A DNA stretch of 64,000 nucleotides from Mytilus trossulus (taxonomy: Eukaryota > Mollusca > Bivalvia > Mytilida > Mytilidae). Under the pieces are notes generated by a model that was given only the letters and a program-made list of their open reading frames with translations, did no database searches and had not been told where the DNA came from. Every line of letters begins with the position of its first letter. The first letter of the stretch is position 1. Below are positions 23,449-33,137 of this stretch, piece by piece. The stretch lies in assembly GCF_036588685.1 (NCBI RefSeq), contig NC_086386.1, positions 72,972,682 through 73,036,681 on the forward strand, in the 5' to 3' direction. The translations under genes and the position numbers were made by a program.

Positions 23449-25131
23449 ATGGGTAAACCAAGGTCTGTTCGTTCAAGAAAGACCGACACCTATAATAAGG
23501 GACATAGTAGCCAATATGAATCAGAAACAGAAGACAGTGAAATCCATACTGTCTATACCACTGATGACGAACCATGTCATTCTGGAAGTGATCAAGTTTA
23601 TGAAGTTTCTCATGACTTGTCTAACATAGAGACGGAGGAAGAAGAAGAAACAGTAATTTTCAGACCCAGATCCAAATTAAGCAAGAGGCCAAGTCCTAGA
23701 AAAACTGGCTCTCCAAAAATGTCCTCCAGAAATAGAAAGCAAAATGATATAGAAAATAAGTCAGAACCTCAAAATCAAGGTGATTCTGGGGTAAAAGATA
23801 CTATTAAAGTAGCTATACAAGATATGACTGGTCAAGTAGTAACAGCCATTCAAAATGCTTTTACTGGCATTACAAAACAATATAGGCATAGTAATGTTTC
23901 AAGTGAGCAACCAAAACATGCTAAAAGTATAACAATTGCTAATAATAGTAATTCATTTTCTAAAGTTAGAAAAAGTAAACCAAGTTTTACATCTTATAGT
24001 AATTTAAATTTTACATCAGCATCTGAGTGTGATGAATCTGATGATGAAATATTTAGTGACACATGCTCTGATATTGATACTAATAGTATTGACACGGATA
24101 ATATAACCCAAAGTAAACGATCAAAGTCAAAAATTGGGTTTTCCAATGCCAAACTCCCTTCTTTCACAGGAAAAGAAAAATGGGAGGTATGGATTAATAG
24201 GTTTGAGGCAGTAGCAAACCTACAAAATTGGGATAACAGAAATAAATTGGGTGAATTGTTAACCAGACTTCAAGGGGAAGCTGGGGATTTTGTGTTTGAC
24301 CAATTGAATAGTAAAACACTAAATAATTACTCAAAATTAGTTACAGAACTTAAGAATAGATTTGGGGTCTTTGAAAATAAAAGAGCATACAAGATACAAT
24401 TTAATAGGCGTACTCAGAAATCTAATGAAGACACTGCAGACTATGCTGCAGAACTAAAACGCTTATACGACAAGGCCTATTCTAACCGACATGCAAAAAT
24501 CAGACAGGAAGACTTGCTCCAAAGATTTTTAATGGGACTGTCTGATACTGAAGCTAGAATTTATCTTGAACTTCATAAAGACCCAAAGACTATAGAGGAA
24601 GCAGTTCAAGAGGTCATTACATATAAGGAGACTACTTCTGAAACACATGAAAGCAATTCAGGAAGAAATACCAAAGTAAGGCAACTAAAGAAAGAAAACA
24701 CCAATTTCAACAAGCAAGATTCCACAAGTTCAGAAAAAGATGTAATTTCAGTAACCAAGGATGCATTACAAAAGATGTTTGATCAAATGTACCTAGACAA
24801 GAAAAGAAATGATGAGATACAGACATCAGTAAAAGTACACAATTATGATGAAAGACAGTTGGACAGACAGCCCTTTAATGTCCATGCCCCACCCTATGTT
24901 CCTAATGGGAATTGTAGGAATAGCAATTTGGAGAGAACCAATAACCCAGAAAACATTCCAAAATGTTACTATTGTGGTCAACCTGGTCATTATGCCAGAA
25001 AATGTTATAATAATCCCAATAGAGTAACCGATTATAGGAATAACAAGACCACACCTCCAAGACAGACGAATAAACCTTACACTCCCCAAAACCTTAATAG
25101 TAGCCCGTCAGATGTATATACATTAAACTAG
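23449..25131 (+). CDS. gag: Gag polyprotein of the LTR element (560 aa)
   Basis: Uninterrupted ORF. Residues 1-120 are charged and rich in Ser, Glu and Lys. Residues 236-392 match a Retrotrans_gag domain (LPSFTGKEKWEVWINRF start, then a helical core with LLQRFLMGL). A single CCHC zinc knuckle lies at C506, C509, H514 and C519. Gag would assemble the retrotransposon particle and package RNA. The start ATG at 23449 is the first in frame after the primer-binding site. The stop at 25129-25131 falls in an A-rich context (tta aac tag), from which a -1 shift would continue into a further open frame. It is intact, consistent with the recent insertion. Confidence 0.88.
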   Translation: MGKPRSVRSRKTDTYNKGHSSQYESETEDSEIHTVYTTDDEPCHSGSDQVYEVSHDLSNIETEEEEETVIFRPRSKLSKRPSPRKTGSPKMSSRNRKQNDIENKSEPQNQGDSGVKDTIKVAIQDMTGQVVTAIQNAFTGITKQYRHSNVSSEQPKHAKSITIANNSNSFSKVRKSKPSFTSYSNLNFTSASECDESDDEIFSDTCSDIDTNSIDTDNITQSKRSKSKIGFSNAKLPSFTGKEKWEVWINRFEAVANLQNWDNRNKLGELLTRLQGEAGDFVFDQLNSKTLNNYSKLVTELKNRFGVFENKRAYKIQFNRRTQKSNEDTADYAAELKRLYDKAYSNRHAKIRQEDLLQRFLMGLSDTEARIYLELHKDPKTIEEAVQEVITYKETTSETHESNSGRNTKVRQLKKENTNFNKQDSTSSEKDVISVTKDALQKMFDQMYLDKKRNDEIQTSVKVHNYDERQLDRQPFNVHAPPYVPNGNCRNSNLERTNNPENIPKCYYCGQPGHYARKCYNNPNRVTDYRNNKTTPPRQTNKPYTPQNLNSSPSDVYTLN

Positions 25132-25240
25132 AAAGGATTAACCCAGCTGACCAGAAGTTAGCCCTTAAGTTAAATGAAAACGGTCATAAATTGGACAATA
25201 TTGGTGTACAAGAGCCAACGAGCAGTATAACTTTTAGTAA

Positions 25241-26542
25241 AGTAAAGAGGAAGATACATGTATTGGCAATAGTAATAGTAAACAGAAATTTTTTAGTAAT
25301 TGTAATAGTAAAGAGGAAACTAGTAGCAATAGTAAAAGTAAAGAGGAAACTAGTAGTAATAGTAAAAGTAAAGAGAAAACTAGTAGTAATAGTAAAGAGG
25401 AAACTAGTAGCAATAGTAATAGTAAAGAGGAAACTAGTAGTAATAGTGAAAGTAAAGAGAAAACTAGTAGTAATAGTAATAGTAAAGAGAAAACTAGTAG
25501 CAATAGTAATAGTAAAGAGGAAACTAGTAGTAATAGTAATATATCTTCTGTCACATTAGAAGATACAAATTTAGTTTGTTCTAATCCAGTTTTAGGAAGT
25601 GAACAATCAGTTGCAAGTAATGTTATTGCAAGACAAGTACTCCGAAGTGATGGAGTCTATGTCAAAGGACATATCCAAGGGTCTGGGGTAAATTTTACTG
25701 TAGATACAGGGGCAGTCCGGACAGTATTATCCGTGTATGCCTTTAATAAAATTCCTCATGTTAATAGACCAATCTTGGAAAAGTCTAATACGTTAGCTTG
25801 TGCTGATGGTAAACCCCTAAAGGAGCTAGGGAAAGCTAATTTTGAAATCAAATTAGGAAATTTATGTTTTAATACAGAAATGATAGTTGCCAATTTAGAA
25901 GATGAAGCTTTGTTAGGACTAGACGTTCTGATGAAATCTCAGTGGGGTCCTGCTGACATAAAGTTAACTGATGGAATTATACTGCTTGGTGGTAATGCTG
26001 TCCATTGTACACAAATTGGTCAAAGAAATGAATTTATACGAAAAATTTATGGGGAAGCTTACTATGAAATTCCCCCAAGGTCAGAACATTTTGTTGATGT
26101 TTTCATTGACCGACTTGATGATGATCCTCCTGAAACAGTTCAAGATTGCATTTTACAACCCACTGAGAAATTTTCAGAAAGATTTCCATTAGTAATGGCA
26201 CCATGTTTAGTTAAAAGTAATAGTAGCCAAGCCAACATAAGCCAAAATGTTACTTGTAATACTAGTACCTGTAGTATTATAAACCCATACATGTATGATC
26301 AAGATACAGTAATTGGATCAGCAGAAGTAGTTGAACATGAACCTAAGATGCAATTTAAATGTGAAGCCACACATGAAGTAAATAACCAAATTGTAATGAG
26401 AAGACTGCAATTTCATGACTCACATTTAGAGTCTGGAAAGGGGGTATCCAAAGAAGAAATAGGAAGACATTTGACTACTAAAGAAAAAGATCTGACACCA
26501 GAACCACCCCCTGCAATACATTTTGTACATATAGCAACATAG
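25241..26542 (+). CDS. Retroviral-type aspartic protease region of the LTR element
   Basis: An open frame of 433 codons, with no ATG until 25733. It starts with a Ser/Asn/Lys/Glu repeat linker, then an aspartic-protease domain with the catalytic DTG at 25703-25711 (VDTGAVRTVLS), a flap/core segment and a LLGLDVL motif. It continues with a spacer resembling the protease-RT linker of Ty3-type pol (CILQPTEKFSERFPLV) and ends at a TAA/TAG-bounded tail. Gag is in frame 1, the stretch 25104-25240 is open in frame 3, and this frame is 2, so expression from gag would need a -1 shift plus correction of what looks like one missing base in the repeat near 25238-25246. Reverse transcriptase and everything downstream are missing. 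Confidence 0.8.
   Translation, partial: SKEEDTCIGNSNSKQKFFSNCNSKEETSSNSKSKEETSSNSKSKEKTSSNSKEETSSNSNSKEETSSNSESKEKTSSNSNSKEKTSSNSNSKEETSSNSNISSVTLEDTNLVCSNPVLGSEQSVASNVIARQVLRSDGVYVKGHIQGSGVNFTVDTGAVRTVLSVYAFNKIPHVNRPILEKSNTLACADGKPLKELGKANFEIKLGNLCFNTEMIVANLEDEALLGLDVLMKSQWGPADIKLTDGIILLGGNAVHCTQIGQRNEFIRKIYGEAYYEIPPRSEHFVDVFIDRLDDDPPETVQDCILQPTEKFSERFPLVMAPCLVKSNSSQANISQNVTCNTSTCSIINPYMYDQDTVIGSAEVVEHEPKMQFKCEATHEVNNQIVMRRLQFHDSHLESGKGVSKEEIGRHLTTKEKDLTPEPPPAIHFVHIAT
25297..25545 (+). repeat. Coding minisatellite in the Gag-protease linker
   Basis: Units of about 24-30 bp built from agtaatagtaaagaggaaac repeat about eight times and encode (NSNSKEETSS)-like repeats in the protease frame. 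In other frames they give hydrophobic runs on either strand that are shadows. Confidence 0.85.
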
Positions 26543-27270
26543 CTCCAGTTGCACTAAAGAAACAGAAGAAGTCCCAGCTGGTAGCTACATGAAGAGACAA
26601 TTAATTTTAGATTGAATAAGATGTACATGTATTTTTAATTTTTTAATAGAAATGTTATGGTATTGTTTTTTTGAATTGTTAATATCAAAAGTACATGTAA
26701 TTTATGGTTAAGATAGAAATTATTAGAAATTTATCTAGACTGAAAATATATTTTTGGAAAGTTATAAAAAAGTAATTTATTTATGAAATAGTCAAAAGCT
26801 TTTAAGTGTTAAAAGTAAAATTTTGAGTATAAATTTTGAACTTATATTTAAATATTTTGGTACTGTTTGCATGGTAACTAAAAATGTTCCTTTAGAGAAC
26901 CTCTGGTTCTTAGCCATGTTCCAGTTTGTTTATAACGTTCAGTAATTTTCCACATTTGGTATCTATGTATGTTTATCTGGTATCTACCGCCCTCATGCTG
27001 ATGGTCACTATGTTGAATCTTCTGGTGTATCTGTAAATATATGAAAAGGATATAATTATGTATAATTTTTACATATATCTGGAATTATATTATGATGTTT
27101 TGTGTTGATAAGAAAACTAATTTCATTCAGTTTTAACTGTTAGAGTATTAAGTCTATTATTGTGAAGTAAATGCATGTAAAGCAGAAGAAAATATTTCAA
27201 ACTTTAATTGTAAACTTTTGCATAAGTTAAAACTATTTGCGGGGACGCAAATAATGGAAAGGGGGTAAAA
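26543..27270 (+). other. Non-coding 3' internal region and polypurine tract
   Basis: AT-rich sequence with no long ORF sits where pol would be expected. It ends with ggaaagggggtaaaa (27256-27270) immediately before the 3' LTR, the expected plus-strand primer. Confidence 0.75.
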
Positions 27271-29116
27271 TGTAGAGTACGAACCTAGGGTACATGTATT
27301 TTATTATGACGTGTTATGGACATGCAAGTCTAGTATGTAGACTTGTAAGATATTTTGATGTATGTTTTAAAATTGGTATTAATAGAGCATACTGTTTAAT
27401 ATTCTGTATTTTTATGAATGTTATTATGTAGGAAACAGCAATTGTGTGAAATTACTTGTATTATACTACATGTAATGCTTGTAGTCTGGAACATATGATA
27501 ATTGAAGCAAATAAGTTTTAATTAACATTTAATAAGTATAGTAAGAACAATTACAATGTTATGAGTTTTCTAGAAATATTGAATTACTGTCATTTGTTTA
27601 TTTGATAAACAAGTTGAAGTTCATGTTATAATTTACCAGTTCATAGTAATAATCCACTGAATAATCCAATTGTATTTCTTGTAATTTTGTGAAGATCCAA
27701 TTGTAGAAACTGAAGTAAATCGTAGTAAATTCCACGCACCTGTGCTTGAATTTTATGAATGAAATGTATTGACATGCGCAGTAGAACCCATGTATCACTT
27801 GGGACGTTTGTTCAATAAAAACACTATTTTTACGTGTTGGCAACTGTTTTCACATACTCCTTGTAATTCCTTTTAGTGTTTGTAGTCAACGTCTTCAATG
27901 TTTTGTTGATGTTAATGTTCATTATCCTTGATATTTCACATTTTGATCCGCCGGTGACACTCAAACTTTTCGCAGTGTTGTTTACGTATTGTGACTTCCG
28001 GTGGCGCTGTATATATTGTTGTATTTTAGTTACCATAGAAATTTGTTTAGTACCATGCATAAAATGTTTATTATATAAAGCTTACTTAAATTGTATATTA
28101 TTGTGATTTTTGTAATTTATTATAGAATTTCAATATTTAGTTGGACGGCAAGCGCGCGATCCAACAATTTTCCAACTTTCCAACAATCCAACATTGACGT
28201 AATTTCGACGCTTTGTCGTCGGTTCTGCTAAAACTTTTGGTTCTTACAGTTGGTATTTTTATTTTCTCGTTATTTATTTTAGTCAAAATGGTTAATTTTT
28301 CTTAGAAACTTGATTTTTTAAAAGGTAAATTTGTAAAGGAAAATAGTAAAGTTAGCGTTTTCAAAGTTTAAAAGGAATATTTCATTTTAGCGGCAAAGTT
28401 TTATTTCTAGTTTATCTTTTAAAGTTAGGATTATTGAAATTGTTCATTGAAGTTCATGTTTATTGTTAACGTTTGTCTTTTTGTAATAAATAGAATTAAA
28501 TAGGAAAGTAGGCAGTTAAGGGATAATTTCCTAAAGGTCTGGAAATTATAATAAACAAAACAGTTTATGAATGGTATAAACTGTATTTCATTATTAGTTA
28601 TTCAGGAAAGGCTCTGAAATATAACTAATAATAATAAACATTTTTTTTATGTAACTGGTGAGGTCTCAGTTACAACTTTTACAAAAATAGTTAGAAAAAG
28701 GTCTTCTGACTAAATTTACTAGAAATTAGTATTTTCTCTTAGGGTAATTTATTTTCTTATTAAGATAGCAGAACTCAGCCTTTTTATGTATTTTTCTGAA
28801 TATTATCTCTTGAATGTAGAGATAAGTTAATAAATATCTCTTGAGTGTAGAGATAAATAAGAAAATATCTCTTGAGTGTAGAGATAAATTACTAGATGTA
28901 TTATACTGAATAGAATCTTGTCATATCTTGAATATAACTGAAAATATATGATTCTTGAAATGAATAAAATATAGAAAACTTGTATATGTGACTTTTAGCA
29001 AATGCCTATACTGACCAGCTCATATCTTGTCATACTGACTTTGTGATATACAAACTACTCATAATATTTGAGTAAAAACTCTTGGGTCGAAGCATTTCAA
29101 GCCCCTGCCCGCTACA
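27271..29116 (+). repeat. 3' long terminal repeat (1846 bp)
   Basis: Near-identical to 21475-23362 but without the 41-bp tandem copy. It ends GCTACA, followed by ATAC. Stem-loop units are at 28804-28822, 28836-28854 and 28867-28885. Confidence 0.93.
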
Positions 29117-29579
29117 ATACCCTCATTTTCTAGTGCAAATTTCCCCGACCCCAGATGGCCTCTCTTGTGACAAGACCTACCTATTGTATTTATTGTGAAC
29201 TTGTTCTCGTCCTGAATATGCATTAAATATTAACACTGGACGTTAAGCAACCAACAATCAATCAATCAATACAACACAGCATATAAGAAAAAGGACAAAA
29301 AGGATACTCTCACGGCTCGGGGCTCTATTTATAAATGTTTGCATATATACTTTTTTTTAGCAAGAATGGAACTAACTTTGAAATTTCATGAACTAAAAAA
29401 GCAATGCCAAATTATTTGTTTAATACAGATAAAACGGCAGTTATGATTTGGAAAGGAGTAGAGGTTATTTCAGTTGAACAAGACATTTTAAGAGACTTAA
29501 ACATTTTTGGAAAGGACTGATCAACTGCTCAACCACAATGTCTATTTTATAAATAAAAAGATTCATCAATACCAATTAA

Positions 29580-31101
29580 TATGTTATACTGCTTTCTTCA
29601 TGTAATAATGATAAATCGAAATTGTAAATCAAAGTTTACCGAAAGTTCTAGTCGAATGACATGTGCAAGCTATAAAGAATTATAAAAGTATGTTTAGTAA
29701 CAAAAACAAAAAATACTTAACATATCAAAAAGATAATAACTAAAAATATGTAGAAATATGAGAAAAAAATTATGAATAACCAAACAAAACAACAATAAAG
29801 ATATCATTTGAACAAAATACGTTATTTCAAATAAACGAAATTATATTATGATATATATTTTATATACTATTTCTGAGAGTTGATTATAATTTGCCAAAAG
29901 TGAATGATCACTGTCACATTAAGATGACAGAACTGTTCAAACTTCCTTGAGTTCAATGTTTTAACAAATCGTGATCAGACGAAGGCTGACGATATCTCGC
30001 GGGTAGACATAGGAAGAAAATAGATCATAAATGTTACAAGTGTCTACCAGACGAACTGTCCGAGATTTAATTTAGGTGAGTTCATAAACAAGACAAATTA
30101 ATACTCCACGATATTAATTAAAGAGGGGCGAACGATACCAGAGGAAACTTCAAACTCATTTTGTTAAATGTTAAGTTACAGTAACAGATTTTTACTTCAG
30201 TGAACATTTGCTGTCGAATTAAAAATGTAAAATGGTATGTAAATTTCCGTGGTTTATTTTGCTACCAGGAGCTTTAGAATTATTCCAAAAATACCGGAAG
30301 GACATTCAAACTCATGCATCAAAAATAAACTGAAAACGCCGTGGTTAAATAATAAAAAACGCAACCAGACAGATAACAGTACATAAAACACAACATAGAA
30401 AACTAAAGACTAAGCAACACGAACCCCATTTTTGTGGGGTGATAGCAAGTGCTTGGAAACATTCAATGAACTATATCCACCAGTATCTGGTTAAGGTGGT
30501 ACCTAACACTACAGGGAGATAACTCTGTAAAGTCAGCTAAACGTTTTAATTACGTTGTGTTGCAAAAGGAATATTAAGCTTCTCAATGATCAAAATTGGT
30601 GTTTGCCAAATTGCTATTTAACCAGTGTAATTTTTCTGACAAAACTGTTGGTTCAAAACATTTGAAATTTTTATATTTTTGTTAAAGTGTCAAAGTAAAT
30701 AAGAGGGAGGCCAGCCAAACTACAAAGTATAAAAAAGTGCATTAATTTCCATCATTATAAAAGAGGACACAATTGAAACTTGTTAGTTTTGTAATTGATC
30801 AAACGGTCAAAAGAAATAATCATTTATATTTCCGAAACAATGCAAGATTTGGCCGTTTTTTATGAAAAAAGACGATGGCCGACTTTCATTAACAAGACTC
30901 CGTTGGATATAGTTCCATGATAGTTATGAGAAAATTATTCAATCATATGGTTTCATGTTAAATTTTCTATATACATGATGCAGTAACCATAATTACATCT
31001 ATGACAGTGTATTTGTTCGTTTTTATGAGAAAGACTATCTGCTGTGCGGTTATTTAAGTGGCCTCTGATCTTGTTCTCTTCCTACATAGTTTTTACATGT
31101 C
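29580..31101. other. Unique spacer at the centre of the inverted repeat
   Basis: Arm homology stops at 29579 (...accaattaa) and resumes inverted at 31102 (ttaattggt...). The 1522-bp spacer has no recognisable gene. Bases 30300-30430 resemble the repeat near 11430, and 30485-30600 (aaggtggtacctaacactac...) resembles another common bivalve repeat. Confidence 0.75.
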
Positions 31102-31400
31102 TTAATTGGTATTGATGAATCTTTTTATTTATAAAATAGACATTGTGGTTGAGCAGTTGATCAGTCCTTTCCAATAACGTTTAAGTCTCTTAAAATGTAT
31201 TGTTCAACTGAAATAACCTCTACTCCTTTCCAAATCATAACTGCCGTTTTATCTGTATTTGGCATTGCTTTTTTAGTTCATGAAATTTCAAAGTTAGTTC
31301 CATTCTTGCTAAAAAAAAAGTATATATGCAAACATTTATAAATAGAGCCCCGAGCCGTGAGAGTATCCTTTTTGTCCTTTTTCTTATATGCTGTGTTGTA

Positions 31401-31604
31401 TTGATTGATTGATTGTTGGTTGCTTAACGTCCAGTGTTAATATTTAATGCATATTCAGGACGAGAACAAGTTCACAATAAATACAATAGGTAGGTCTTGT
31501 CACAAGAGAGGCCATCTGGGGTCGGGGAAATTTGCACTAGAAAATGAGGGTATAATGGATATGGACAGAGATGACTTGCAACAGGCCACCTACGGACCGG
31601 ACCC
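31401..31604 (-). mobile_element. SINE-like repeat, right-arm copy (empty site of the LTR element)
   Basis: Flanked by TATGCTGTGTTGTA at 31387-31400 and 31605-31618. It contains 'gagggtataatggatatgg', where the left arm has the LTR element between ATAC duplications. Confidence 0.88.
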
Positions 31605-33137
31605 TATGCTGTGTTGTAAGAATAGTGTTTACAAAAGTTTCAAAACCAAATAGATAAGTTTTCAATTACAGACACGAAATTTGAAAAAAAAAGTATTACA
31701 AAAAATACGGTACGTCTAAGTAAGTTCACAGATTACATTTCATCAATCAACAGAACTAATACAACTGTATAATTTGTTTTTTCAGTGCAAGCATCACCCA
31801 ATAAATGATAAATTAACCCTGTTTCACAGCTAGCTTAACCGCCTTCTTGATTGACAGTTGTAAACAATTCTGGTATATTGACATGAGCAACATAATAAAA
31901 CATAATGATTTATTTACATGTTAACTAATTCGATTTTAAGAAAACAAAATATGGCTTGCTAAAATACGTATATTAATGCGAACCCTACATTTTCAAATGA
32001 TTTTGATTTCTTGAATACATTATTGATTTGATTATTGTAATTATTTCCAAACTTATAATGTTAGAAACTTTGAATGGAATAAATATTGTTTACTTTTTAC
32101 GAATTTTGATAGAATCATACATCTTCACCACAATAACTTACTAGTAACTAATCATATGCTTGTGCATACAGTCTGAAAACTTGAAATCTCAAATCACTTG
32201 AAAATGTTTAAAATCTCCTTGTTATATGGTTTCGAAAACAGTCCTCCCATCTTAATATATACGAAATAATATAGGGATGTTTGATTATACATTAAGTGTT
32301 TAAGAAAATGGCATGTTCTTTTCTTCAAAATTACTTTAACATGTTTAATTTAGTTTGAATATGCATTTAGTTTTCCTTTCCATATAAAGTGTGTAAATGT
32401 AGATTCAATCATTGTACAAGAAAAAAAAATTATGAGATTGACACTATTGGAACTACAATAGATCCAAATTTAATTAAAAAACGTAAATCTATAATGATTT
32501 CAAGCGCATGCTTATTCAAAAACAAATTAATGTTTGGCTTAACAATAATAGCAAATTAATAACAAATTCGTGAAGGTTGTGTTTTGAAATAAAAATCAAA
32601 TGAAAATGGTATGATGATAATTCAAATAATTGTATGAAAAGTATAATGCATTGAAATTGATAACAGTATATTTTTACAATTTTTGAACATTATTTTAATT
32701 CTACCATACAAACCTGTTTTAACATAAAGTGTTACATAAAATTACAATCATACAGAATTCTATGCAAAATTCAAAGCGGAAAGTCCCTAATCAAATGGCA
32801 AAATCAAAAGCTAAAACACGGCAAACGAATGGACATCGATGGTCATATTCCTGACTTGGTATAGACATTTTTTCTTATGTAGAAAATAGTTGAATGTATC
32901 TGGTTTTATAGCTAGATACACCTCTCGCATGTTTGACAGTAACATAAAATTCAATTATATTGACAACTATATGTGAATAAAATAAACAGACAAAAATATC
33001 AAAAGTTAAGTGTTGAGTTGACATGATCATCTGATTCTTGCTTATCATAACAATAGATATGTCAGTTATAATTATGCGAACGACTGGAATATAATTGAAT
33101 TCACATAATATGTTTTACGTAATTTTATTATTTACAG

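Larger units (their letters stand above)
21475..29116 (+). mobile_element. Ty3-like LTR retrotransposon encoding only Gag and protease
   Basis: A 7642-bp element with TG...CA long terminal repeats, a 4-bp target duplication (ATAC), a primer-binding-site-like sequence, gag, an aspartic-protease frame and a polypurine tract. The two LTRs differ at about five single positions, one homopolymer length and one 41-bp tandem duplication, so insertion is recent. No reverse transcriptase, RNase H or integrase sequence was found between 26543 and 27270, so it must be non-autonomous, relying on pol supplied in trans. Gag and the DTG protease motif favour Ty3/Gypsy-type over Copia- or BEL-type; RT is not available to confirm. 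Confidence 0.88.
21417..29269 (+). mobile_element. SINE-like repeat split by the LTR element
   Basis: The 5' piece is 21417-21474 and the 3' piece 29121-29269, ending in the (AATC)n tail. It is flanked by the 14-bp duplication TACAACACAGCATA (21403-21416 and 29270-29283). The right-arm counterpart at 31401-31604 is uninterrupted and has the same flanking duplication, so the SINE was in place before the arms duplicated. Confidence 0.88.
4628..29579 (+). repeat. Left arm of the giant inverted repeat (palindrome)
   Basis: Reverse-complement matches to 31102-46810 run along the whole arm. Examples are the SINE at 4628-4946 against 46491-46810, the LINE relic near 6000 against 45400, all CTLD exons, and the SINE at 21417 against 31604. 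The arm is interrupted by the 7.6-kb LTR element. The main segments present here but missing from the right arm are about 9605-10667 and 20655-21110. The main segment missing here lies around 13955 and corresponds to about 290 bp at 38255-38543. By eye the non-coding arms differ at a few percent of positions. Confidence 0.93.

Noticed and set aside
25191..25559. Hydrophobic repeat ORFs on both strands over the Gag-protease linker
   Set aside because: They are out-of-frame readings of the minisatellite that encodes Ser/Asn/Lys/Glu repeats in the protease frame.
21475..29116. Calling the LTR element a Steamer-type element
   Set aside because: From memory Steamer has short LTRs of under 200 bp and a complete Gag-Pol; this one has 1.85-kb LTRs and no reverse transcriptase.
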